This document shows, one piece after another, positions 23,969-31,834 of a stretch of DNA of 64,000 nucleotides (position 1 is the stretch's first letter; each line of letters begins with the position of its first letter). The position numbers and the translations under genes are program-made. A model generated the notes under the pieces. That model did not search any database, had not been told where the DNA came from, and was given only the letters and a program-made list of their open reading frames with translations. Origin of the DNA: Poriferisodalis sp965204125. Lineage in GTDB: Bacteria; Actinomycetota; Acidimicrobiia; Acidimicrobiales; Poriferisodalaceae. The stretch is from contig NZ_OZ241968.1 of NCBI RefSeq assembly GCF_965204125.1, forward strand, positions 1,736,001 through 1,800,000. Reading direction: 5' to 3'.

Positions 23969-25120
23969 ATGGAAGTACGCGGGATGTGCAAGGACGGCTT
24001 CGAGGCGGTTCGCGATGCCTTCGTGGAGAACTTCGAGGAGGGCCTGGAAGTCGGCGCGGCTGCCGCAGTCACCGTCGACGGCGAGGCTGTCGTCGACATC
24101 TGGGCCGGAGACGCGGACCCCAACGGCACGCCGTGGGACCGGGACACGATCGTCAACGTGTACTCGAGCACCAAGACCATGGCGGCCACCTGCATGCTCG
24201 CCCTCGCCGACCGCGGCGAGCTCGATTTCGACGCTCCCGTGTGCCAGTACTGGCCAGAGTTCGCCCAGAACGGCAAGGAAGGCGTGCTCGTCAGCCACGT
24301 CATGGCGCACACCGCCGGACTGCCGGGTTTCGTGCCGCCGGTGACCGCAGCAGACCTGTACGACCTCGACGCCATCGCCGAGCGGCTCGCCGCCCAGGAG
24401 CTGTGGTTCGAGCCGGGCAGCAAATCGGCCTACCACGCCGTCACCCAGGGCAACCTCGAAGGCGAGATCCTCTACCGCATCACCGGCAAGCGCATGGCGG
24501 ACTGGTTCCGCGACGAGATCGCCGAGCCGCTCGGGGCCGACTTTCACATGAGCCTGCCCGCCTCCGAGGACGGCCGCATGGGCGAGCTCATCCCGCCGGA
24601 GGTGAACCTGGAAGCCCTCGAGATGAACGGCGTGCCCATCGAGCTCGACTCGCTCTGCGCCAAGACGCTGATGAGCTGCATGCTGGACGCCTCCGAGCCG
24701 CAGACACGCGAGTGGCGTGCGGCAGAGATCCCCGCGGCTGGCGGCATCGGCAACGCCCGCTCCATTGCGCGGATTCACTCGATGCTGGCCTGCGGCGGCG
24801 AGGTGGACGGCGTGCGGATCATGTCCGAGGCCGGTGCGCGCAAGGCCCTCGAGGAGCAGATCGACAACGTCGATGACGTGCTGTACATGCGGATGCGCCA
24901 TGGCCTGGGCTTCGCCCGCGATCTCGACGGCTGGGTCACCAGTCCCAACCCGAACCACATGTTCTGGGGCGGTTGGGGCGGCTCAGTGGCTGTCGTCGAC
25001 TTCGATGTCCGGGCATCGGTGGCCTATGTGATGAACCGCATGGAGAGCACCATCACCGGCGATCCCCGGGGCAATCGCATCGTCGATGCTGCCTTCGCCA
25101 GCATTGCCGCTGCAGGCTGA
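23969..25120 (+). CDS. Serine hydrolase, beta-lactamase/EstB family
   Basis: A 383-residue class C beta-lactamase-like esterase or peptidase. The nucleophile motif SxxK is Ser66-Ser-Thr-Lys69 (NVYSSTKTMAA), followed by the family block LADRGELDFDAPVCQYWPEF and VSHVMAHTAGLPGF. The second motif appears as YHAVTQG rather than YxN, and the third motif near WGGWGGS. The start at 23969 has an AAGGGGGAC ribosome site; the longer open frame upstream shows no family similarity. No signal peptide is visible, so it is probably cytoplasmic and an esterase rather than a lactamase. The substrate is unknown. An LLM oxidoreductase follows 96 bases later. Confidence 0.88.
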   Translation: MEVRGMCKDGFEAVRDAFVENFEEGLEVGAAAAVTVDGEAVVDIWAGDADPNGTPWDRDTIVNVYSSTKTMAATCMLALADRGELDFDAPVCQYWPEFAQNGKEGVLVSHVMAHTAGLPGFVPPVTAADLYDLDAIAERLAAQELWFEPGSKSAYHAVTQGNLEGEILYRITGKRMADWFRDEIAEPLGADFHMSLPASEDGRMGELIPPEVNLEALEMNGVPIELDSLCAKTLMSCMLDASEPQTREWRAAEIPAAGGIGNARSIARIHSMLACGGEVDGVRIMSEAGARKALEEQIDNVDDVLYMRMRHGLGFARDLDGWVTSPNPNHMFWGGWGGSVAVVDFDVRASVAYVMNRMESTITGDPRGNRIVDAAFASIAAAG

Positions 25121-25216
25121 GCGCACCGAGCCCGCTGCCGCCCGCTCGCGGGCGCCCCGAACTGCGTCAGCCACGGCACACTACGGGCCTCTCAGCGCCG
25201 CTCGAAGGGAACCGGC

Positions 25217-26476
25217 ATGCGCTTCAGCATCTTCTACGAACACCAACTGCCGCGCCCGTGGGACGACGGGGCCGAGGCCCGCATTATCCACGAGGCGCTC
25301 GAGCAGGTGCAGCTCGCTGACAAGCTCGGGTTCAGCACGGTGTGGGAAGTGGAGCACCACTTCCTGGAGGAGTATTCGCACTCGTCTGCGCCTGAGGTGT
25401 TCCTGTCTGCGTGCGCCGCGACCACCCAGAACATCCGCATCGGGCATGGCATCGTGCCGGTGCTGCCGGGCTACAACCACCCGGCCCGGGTAGCCGAGCG
25501 CATCGGCACGCTCGACATCATCTCGAACGGGCGCGTCGAGTTCGGCACCGGCGAGACCTCCAGCGACATGGAGCTCGGCGGCTTCGAGATCGAGCGGGCC
25601 GACAAGCGGGCCATGTGGGAAGAAGCGGTGCCCGAGATCGCCAAGATGATGTCCCAGGCGCCGTACGAGGGTCACACCGGCAAGTTCTTCTCGATGCCGG
25701 CGCGCAACGTGGTGCCCAAGCCGCTGCAACGGCCGCACCCGCCGATGTGGGTGGCGTGCAGCCAGCGCGACACCATCCTGATGGCGGGCCAGCGTGGCCT
25801 CGGCGCGCTGAGCTTCTCCTTCATCGATCCCGACGAGGCTCGCCAGTGGGTGTCGGACTACTACGCGGCCTTTGAGGCCTGCACCGACCCGGCGGGTTTG
25901 GCGCCGAACCCCAACATCGCAGTGACGACGGGCTTCATGTGCCACCCCGACGAGCAAACAGCGCTCGACCGCGGCCTCGACGGCTTCCACTTCTTCGCCT
26001 ACTCGCTCTTGCACTACTACGCATTCGGCACGCACACGCCAGGCGCGACCGACATCTGGAGCCAATTCGAGGAGAACCGCGAGGAGATGGGGTTCGCCAA
26101 GCTGACCGCCACCGTGCAGGAGGCGGTGGGCTCGGAGGGCGCCGACAACCTGGTGACCGCTGGCGGGCTGGACTCGCTGCGCGGTTGCATCGGCACGCCG
26201 GACCAGATCCGCGAGTTCGTGCGGGCCTACGAGGACGCCGGCGTGGACGAGCTGATCTTCGTGAGCCAGGCGGGCCGCAACCGCCACGAGGACATCTGCG
26301 AGTCAATGGAGCTGTTCGCCACCGAGGTCATGGGCGAATTCGCCGAGCGTGCCCCCGAGCGCGAGGCCGCAAAGCGCGAGCGCTACGCCGAGACCATCGA
26401 GCGGCTCCAGAACTTCCACGGCCTCGACTTGGCGCCCGAGGTCACCACCACAGTCCAAGCAGCCGCCAGCGCCTGA
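25217..26476 (+). CDS. LLM-class flavin-dependent oxidoreductase (bacterial luciferase-like)
   Basis: A 419-residue TIM-barrel monooxygenase or F420-dependent enzyme of the luciferase-like family. It opens MRFSIFYEHQLPRPW and has the family blocks WEVEHHFLEEYSHSSAP (about 43-59), HPARVAERIGTLDIISNGR and VGTPDQ-type GTPDQIREFVRAYEDAG near the C-terminus. A GAAGGGAACC ribosome site precedes the start. The gene at 44449-45681 is a paralogue with the same opening and EVEHHFLEEYSHSSAPEVFL. Family members act on terpenoids, alkanes or long-chain aldehydes, with FMNH2 or F420. The specific reaction is not predictable. It converges on a carboxylesterase, with 4 bases between stop codons. Confidence 0.9.
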   Translation: MRFSIFYEHQLPRPWDDGAEARIIHEALEQVQLADKLGFSTVWEVEHHFLEEYSHSSAPEVFLSACAATTQNIRIGHGIVPVLPGYNHPARVAERIGTLDIISNGRVEFGTGETSSDMELGGFEIERADKRAMWEEAVPEIAKMMSQAPYEGHTGKFFSMPARNVVPKPLQRPHPPMWVACSQRDTILMAGQRGLGALSFSFIDPDEARQWVSDYYAAFEACTDPAGLAPNPNIAVTTGFMCHPDEQTALDRGLDGFHFFAYSLLHYYAFGTHTPGATDIWSQFEENREEMGFAKLTATVQEAVGSEGADNLVTAGGLDSLRGCIGTPDQIREFVRAYEDAGVDELIFVSQAGRNRHEDICESMELFATEVMGEFAERAPEREAAKRERYAETIERLQNFHGLDLAPEVTTTVQAAASA

Positions 26477-26480
26477 ATCG

Positions 26481-28007
26481 CTACAGGACGCCGTCCCAGA
26501 GGCTGATCTCTGCGGCGGCGGGGCTGTTCTCGACGCGGCACTCGTTGTCGAAGAGCATCGTGGGCCGGCTGCTCGCATCCCAGCGAGGCCAGTCGGGCAG
26601 TCCGCCGTGGTTGGGGTTGCCGTCGGTGGCGAACCGGACCCAGGCGTCGTGCGTGGCCGCTATCAGGTCCGCCGGCGGGTTGTCGCCGACGAAGCCTCGA
26701 CCCATCTCGTTGTCGGCCTGGTCGAACGCGAACGGCACCTCGATGAAGTGGTGCGCGCCCCACTCGCCCCCGGGGTTCTCCCAGTCGAACCGGTACATCC
26801 ACAGGTCCGCGTTCTGCGCGGACTGAGCATCAGCAAGGCGGATGGCCGGCACGGTGAACATCCGGTCGGTCTCGATCGCTGCGGCGAGTTCGTGCGGTGC
26901 AGCCCCCGGCCGGTTGTCGGTGTACAGCCGCAAGGCAGCGTCGCCGTCCTTGCCGGCCATGCCGAAAACCGCCCCGACGGTGGCCTGCACGAGTTCTTCG
27001 TTGAATATCTCTTTGAGATCGACGACGAATATGAGCGCTTCCTCCTTGGTCGAGCCGACCATGACCGAGATGTCCTTCGCCGAGCCGCCTGCGATCGCGT
27101 CGATAGGCCGCTGCGGCAGCTCCTCGGTGAAGTACGTGGGCTGAAACGCCATCGGCACCGCCGCTGCCTCGCGGTACTTCTCGGGGTCACGTGTCGCACC
27201 CAGGTCATCGGTGATGGCGATCTGCGCGGCGAGCAAATCGTCGTTGCTGACGGCGGCAAGCGCAGCCGAGTCGCCGGGTGTGACGCCGACCGCTTCCATG
27301 ACGTAGGTGCTGATGAGCGACGCCGTGTCGGCACTGAGGCCGTTGTGGGCAGCGCCGCTCTGGGGAATGGCAGCCCGGAACAGGCCCTTGGCCGCCGGCA
27401 TCGCCATGAGTGTCGAGCAGCTCATTCCGCCCGCGGACTCGCCGGCGATGGTGACCTTGGACGCGTCGCCGCCGAATGCGCCGATGTTGTCCTGCACCCA
27501 CTGCAGCGCAGCGATCTGGTCGAGCATGCCGAGGTTGCCGGACTGGGCCAGCGCGGGGAAGTGGCCTGCCAGGTTCATGAAGCCCTGTACGCCGAGCCGG
27601 TAGTTGATCGTGACGCATACGACGCCGTCTCGGGCGAACGCTGCGCCGTTGTACACGTCGTCGACGCCGCTGCCGGCATAGAAGGCGCCGCCGTGGATCC
27701 ACACCAGCACCGGCATGCCGCCGGCACCAGGGTCGGGCGTCCAGACATTCAGCCGCAGGCAGTCGTCACCGGCGGGATTGGGCGGGGTTCCCAGCTCGCC
27801 GAAGATGCCCGGCATGGGCTGCTGCAGTGCCACGGGTCCGAAGTCGGACGCCTGACGTACACCGTCCCAGCTCGCCGGGGCGGCCGGCGGCTGGAATCGC
27901 AGGTCGCCCACGGGCGGTGCCGCATAGGGAATTCCCTTGTAGGCGTGCACGCCCTGGTCGTCGCCCCCGGCCAGCCTTCCGGAATTGATCGTTACTTCTG
28001 CAGCCAT
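26481..28007 (-). CDS. Carboxylesterase, type B
   Basis: A 508-residue alpha/beta-hydrolase of the carboxylesterase/acetylcholinesterase family that hydrolyses carboxylic esters. It opens VTINSGRLAGG and has the family blocks YKGIPYAAPPVGDLRF, DCLRLNVWTP, the oxyanion-hole WIHGGAFYAGS, and the nucleophile elbow GESAGG with Ser191. The His of the triad is probably in GAHHFIEVPF near residue 430. No signal peptide is seen. An AAGGGAG ribosome site precedes the ATG. A GC-rich palindrome lies 20 bases upstream (28027-28043). The preceding minus-strand CoA-transferase ends 114 bases upstream. Confidence 0.92.
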   Translation of the reverse strand: MAAEVTINSGRLAGGDDQGVHAYKGIPYAAPPVGDLRFQPPAAPASWDGVRQASDFGPVALQQPMPGIFGELGTPPNPAGDDCLRLNVWTPDPGAGGMPVLVWIHGGAFYAGSGVDDVYNGAAFARDGVVCVTINYRLGVQGFMNLAGHFPALAQSGNLGMLDQIAALQWVQDNIGAFGGDASKVTIAGESAGGMSCSTLMAMPAAKGLFRAAIPQSGAAHNGLSADTASLISTYVMEAVGVTPGDSAALAAVSNDDLLAAQIAITDDLGATRDPEKYREAAAVPMAFQPTYFTEELPQRPIDAIAGGSAKDISVMVGSTKEEALIFVVDLKEIFNEELVQATVGAVFGMAGKDGDAALRLYTDNRPGAAPHELAAAIETDRMFTVPAIRLADAQSAQNADLWMYRFDWENPGGEWGAHHFIEVPFAFDQADNEMGRGFVGDNPPADLIAATHDAWVRFATDGNPNHGGLPDWPRWDASSRPTMLFDNECRVENSPAAAEISLWDGVL

Positions 28008-28026
28008 GTCTGCTCCCTTGTCGGCG

Positions 28027-28043
28027 TGCGGGGCCGCCCCGCA
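28027..28043. promoter_or_regulatory. GC-rich palindrome upstream of the carboxylesterase
   Basis: TGCGGGGCCGCCCCGCA is a perfect inverted repeat with 8-bp arms around one base. It lies 20 bases upstream of the carboxylesterase start and 78 bases after the CoA-transferase stop. No T-run follows on the minus strand, so it is a weak terminator candidate; an operator or leader hairpin is equally possible. Confidence 0.35.
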
Positions 28044-28120
28044 GCGTTATCCGGCGATGCTGCACGCCACCCCGGTGGCGAGGACCGCAGGAACTCGCGG
28101 CTCACACTATGCGCGCGCTC

Positions 28121-30520
28121 TCAATCGGTGTGAGCCGTGGCGGGTTCCTGAACGACACCACGGGCGACTAGCTCGCTCACCGCGTCAGGCGCATAGCCCA
28201 GCACGTCGGTGAGCACCTCGACGGTGTGCTGGCCGAGCAGGGGTGCTGGGCGTCGCAGACCGTTGGGTCCGTCCCTCAAGCGCCACGGAACGCCGGGCAC
28301 CACCCGGTTCCCGGTGAGCGGATGGTGAGGTCGCTCGAGCATGCCGATGGCATCGAAATGGGGGTCGCCGGTCCACAGCTCGTGCGATGCCAGCGAGGGA
28401 AAGGCGGTGACGCCGACCGCCTGCAGCTCCTCGGTGATCTGCCAGCGGTCCCGCGTCTGCGTCCATGCCGAGATTGCGGCATCCAGCTCGGTCTCGTTCC
28501 GCTTGCGATCCGCGGCGCCGGCGAATTCCGGGCGGGTCGCGAGGCCGGGGTCGATGACCGTGCAGAGCGACTGCCACATGGCCTCGTCGGTGCAGGCGAT
28601 CGTGACCCATTGATCGTCGCCGCGGGCCGGGTAGCAGTTGTGGGGCGACCAGATCGGGTCGTGGTTGCCGATGGGAGCCGGCGACTGGCCGTTTTGCTGG
28701 TATTGCATCCAGCCCTCGCCGACGGTGGCGGCAACGGCTTCGGCCATGGCGACATCGATCGTGGCGGCAATGCCGCTGCGGCGTCGAGCGGCGAGCGATG
28801 CCACCACCGCCCACGCGGCGGTGATTCCTGTGCATGGATCGCCGATGGCCACGCCGGTCTCGTACGCCGGGCCGCCTTCGTAGCCGTTGGAGGCGTACAG
28901 GCCCGCGAACGCGCCGCCGGCAGGTCCGTACGCCACATACTGCGCGCAGGGGCCCGTGCTCCCGTAGCCGGACAGCGAGGCGATGACGACATCCGGGTTG
29001 ATCGCTCGCAATTGCTCGGCTCCGAACCCGAGCCGGTCCATGACGCCGACGCCGAAGTTGTCGACCACCACGTCGCTGATGGCGACGAGTCGTGCGACCA
29101 CCTCCGCGGCATCCGGGTGGGAGAGGTCGATGCCGACGCTGCGCTTGTCGCTGTTGTAGAGCTGAAACAGGCCCGAGGTGTCATGCGACGGCGGGCTGTC
29201 GGGTGGGCTCAGCGGCAGTCGCCGGAACATGCAGAGGTGATCGGGAGATTCGAGCTTGATGACGTCGGCGCCGAGGTGGGCCAGGATCTGCGTGCAGAAC
29301 GGACCGGCCCAGATCCACGTGAAGTCGCAGACTCGCACGCCCTCGAGCGGGCGGCCTCCTGCAGCTGCGGGCGCCGTGCTGCTGGCGCTCGCGGCGGCTC
29401 CGGCGCCCTCAGCGGCAACCGTCCTGTGCCGCCAGCTTTCCCCTTCGTGAGCGCCGGCGTCGGGTGCTTCGGTGGCGAGATTCCACCATGGCTGATCGAT
29501 CTGGAACCCCGGTCCCGGCAGCTTCAGCCCGTCGGGCGTCGTGGCGAAGAATCCGCGTTCGGCGAAGTGCCTATCGGATTCGAGCTGGGCCATCGTGTTC
29601 ACCGGCGTCACGGCAATTCGAGCAGCCTGGGCGGCGTGGTAGATCTCATCGGCCCGCTGGTCGGCGAACCACTCGGCCAGGTACATGTTGACGACATCGG
29701 AGTTCTGGGTCCGGTCCGGACCGGTGGCGAACACGTCGAGTGATGCCCACTCGGGGGAGCCCATGAGCTCTACGAACGCTTCCCATTGGGATTGTTCGGG
29801 GCAGATGAGCTGAAGCAGCCCGTCGACGCACTGAAAGATGCGCCACGGCACCACCGTGCGCGTGCCCAGCCGAGATGCCTCCACGCCCAGGAACGAGACG
29901 GACGCAGGCGCAACCTCGGTGAGCTTGGCCGCGGCGGCGGCAGCCGAGAAGTCGATGTACTCGCCTTGGCCGCTCGCGGCAGCACGTTCGGTTGCCGCGA
30001 GGGCCACTATCGCGGCCACCGAGGCCACGTTGATGTTGGCGTGATGTCCGGGCGCCTTCAGCGGCGGCAGGTCTGGATCGGTGGCGCCCCCGGGTGACAG
30101 GTTTCCCCAGCTGGACCCGTGGATGACGTTGATCTCAGCGGCGTCGTAGTGCGCGTAGGGCCCCGTGAGCCCGAACGGGGTGATGGACAGCACAACGAGC
30201 CGGCTGTTCTGCAGCGTCAGATCGGCGAGGTCGCGGCGATCGTGAATCACCAGGTCGGCACCGGCGATCAGCTCGTCGCTTACCGACCAAACCGAGCGCT
30301 TATTGGAGTTCAGCCATCGGTGGACATCGTGCGGCCGCGACCGGACCAGGTCGTGGTCGTCCTCGACACGCATGACGTCTGCGCCCAGGTCGGCGAAGAG
30401 CTTCGCCGCCCAGGCAACTCCCACGCTGCCGGCCAGCTCCAGCACCCGCACATGGGACAGTCCGGCTTCGGGAGCAACTGGCGGCGGGCGGCGGGACGTC
30501 ATCGGCGCTTGTTCGGCCAT
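28121..30520 (-). CDS. Two-headed family III CoA-transferase (CaiB/BaiF-like)
   Basis: A 799-residue tandem fusion of two CaiB/BaiF domains, enzymes that move CoA between carboxylic acids. The start is placed at MAEQAPMTSRRPP because a GGGGGCAG ribosome site precedes it; a codon 16 residues earlier lacks one. Domain 1 (about 20-345) has LFADLGADVMRVED, and domain 2 (about 390-790) has LEGVRVCDFTWIWAGPF. The catalytic Asp of the family is present in domain 2 (AIGDPCTG, Asp561), but the matching site in domain 1 reads PGHHANIN (about 158-165) with no Asp. The first head is therefore probably structural or substrate-binding. The gene at 56001-58574 has the same architecture and the same loss. 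Confidence 0.9.
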   Translation of the reverse strand: MAEQAPMTSRRPPPVAPEAGLSHVRVLELAGSVGVAWAAKLFADLGADVMRVEDDHDLVRSRPHDVHRWLNSNKRSVWSVSDELIAGADLVIHDRRDLADLTLQNSRLVVLSITPFGLTGPYAHYDAAEINVIHGSSWGNLSPGGATDPDLPPLKAPGHHANINVASVAAIVALAATERAAASGQGEYIDFSAAAAAAKLTEVAPASVSFLGVEASRLGTRTVVPWRIFQCVDGLLQLICPEQSQWEAFVELMGSPEWASLDVFATGPDRTQNSDVVNMYLAEWFADQRADEIYHAAQAARIAVTPVNTMAQLESDRHFAERGFFATTPDGLKLPGPGFQIDQPWWNLATEAPDAGAHEGESWRHRTVAAEGAGAAASASSTAPAAAGGRPLEGVRVCDFTWIWAGPFCTQILAHLGADVIKLESPDHLCMFRRLPLSPPDSPPSHDTSGLFQLYNSDKRSVGIDLSHPDAAEVVARLVAISDVVVDNFGVGVMDRLGFGAEQLRAINPDVVIASLSGYGSTGPCAQYVAYGPAGGAFAGLYASNGYEGGPAYETGVAIGDPCTGITAAWAVVASLAARRRSGIAATIDVAMAEAVAATVGEGWMQYQQNGQSPAPIGNHDPIWSPHNCYPARGDDQWVTIACTDEAMWQSLCTVIDPGLATRPEFAGAADRKRNETELDAAISAWTQTRDRWQITEELQAVGVTAFPSLASHELWTGDPHFDAIGMLERPHHPLTGNRVVPGVPWRLRDGPNGLRRPAPLLGQHTVEVLTDVLGYAPDAVSELVARGVVQEPATAHTD

Positions 30521-30615
30521 GACTGCCCCCGTCCGTCGCGTGGCGATGGTAGGCGCGAGCGGCTGCACCCACGGGCCGGAGCGCGTTCGCCGGGACCCGT
30601 CCAGCGGCTGCGAAG

Positions 30616-30621
30616 TAGCGT
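30616..30621 (+). promoter_or_regulatory. Putative -10 for the MFS gene
   Basis: TAGCGT fits TAnnnT, 24 bases before the GTG start. A GGGGAG ribosome site lies between, so the mRNA would have a short leader of about 18 bases. Confidence 0.35.
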
Positions 30622-30645
30622 GCGGAGGCTTATGGGGAGACGGCG

Positions 30646-31797
30646 GTGAACGGCGAGTGGCGCCGGGTGCTGCTCTATGTCGGCGGGATGATGGGTCCGC
30701 TCGGCACGTTCGTGATGCTGCCGATGATCCCCGAGCTGCGCGACGCGTTCTCGGTCAGCACGAGCCAGATCGGCTGGGCGCTCAACGTCTACTTGGTGCC
30801 ATTTGCCGGCCTTCTGCTGGTGTCGGGCACGCTCGGCGACCGGTGGGGACGGGCGCGCACGCTGCGTAGCGCCGTCGCGCTGTATGCCGTCGCGACGCTC
30901 GGGTGTGCCCTAGCGCCGAACTACGGGTGGTTTCTCGCGGCCCGTGCTGGCCAGGGCGCCATGAACGCGTTCATCACGCCGCTGCTGCTGGCGACGCTCA
31001 CCGAGACCGCGCCGACCGGGGGAGTCGGTCGCATCGTGGGTCGGTACGCGGCGTGCCAGGCGCTGGGCCAGCTCTCCGCGCCCATGCTGGGCGGGATCGG
31101 TGCCGACACGAACTGGCGCATCGCGTATGTCGCGACGGCCGCGATCGGAGCGATGATCGCACTGCTGTTGCCGGCCAGCACAGCCCGAGCCGAGCCGGAC
31201 GCTCGCCAGCAGGCAGGTTCTCCGCCCCGATTGCAGTCCTTGATGCGCCGCCCGACGCTGCTGATAGCCGCCACGGCATCGCTGTGCGCTATGGGCCCCA
31301 TCGGGGCCAGGATCCTCGTGAGCCTGAGCGGCCGCGACGTGGTGGGGTTGACGGGTTCGCAGGTGGGTGTGCTGCTGCTGGCCGGCGGTTTGGCCGGCAT
31401 GGCAGCAGCACCGCTATGGGGGATCGCGCTCGACCGCTTGGGCGGGCGGCGGGCGGCCACCATTGCCATCGCCGTGTGCTCGGGACTGGTGGCACTGCTG
31501 CCTGCCGCGGGCGCGGTATGGCTGCTCGCCGTTCTCTGGTTCGTCACCGGCGCTGCAACGCAGGCCGTCGTGGTCAGCTTCCAATCGCTCGCCTCGATTG
31601 CGACACCCGACAATCGCGCGGGAGCACTGTCGTTCACGCTCTCGCTCCGATTCAGCGGTCATGCGCTCGGTGCGGTGATCTGGTTGCCCGTGTTCACCTT
31701 CAGCCCGACGTGGGCCTATCTCGGCTCTGCGGCGGCGGGCGCGTTCGCCATCGTCGCCGTTCTGGCCAGCCGGATCGACATGGCGGGCCAATCCTGA
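30646..31797 (+). CDS. MFS transporter
   Basis: A 383-residue major facilitator superfamily carrier with about 11-12 hydrophobic segments. The GTG start has a GGGGAG site 8 bases upstream. The MFS motif A appears as GTLGDRWGRAR (residues 61-71) between helices 2 and 3, and ALYAVATLGCALAP and GALSFTLSLRFSG follow. Organisation resembles the drug-efflux (DHA-type) branch, but the substrate cannot be told from sequence. It is divergent from the two-headed CoA-transferase (125 bases apart) and converges on the molybdenum hydroxylase subunit. Confidence 0.9.
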   Translation: MNGEWRRVLLYVGGMMGPLGTFVMLPMIPELRDAFSVSTSQIGWALNVYLVPFAGLLLVSGTLGDRWGRARTLRSAVALYAVATLGCALAPNYGWFLAARAGQGAMNAFITPLLLATLTETAPTGGVGRIVGRYAACQALGQLSAPMLGGIGADTNWRIAYVATAAIGAMIALLLPASTARAEPDARQQAGSPPRLQSLMRRPTLLIAATASLCAMGPIGARILVSLSGRDVVGLTGSQVGVLLLAGGLAGMAAAPLWGIALDRLGGRRAATIAIAVCSGLVALLPAAGAVWLLAVLWFVTGAATQAVVVSFQSLASIATPDNRAGALSFTLSLRFSGHALGAVIWLPVFTFSPTWAYLGSAAAGAFAIVAVLASRIDMAGQS

Positions 31798-31834
31798 AAC
31801 AGGGGCGCGGCAGCCTCGCTGGGAACGCCAGCCG

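Noticed and set aside
31798..31834. Intrinsic terminator between convergent MFS and molybdenum hydroxylase genes
   Set aside because: No stable stem followed by a T-run can be drawn in this short gap; the same holds for most other convergent junctions here.
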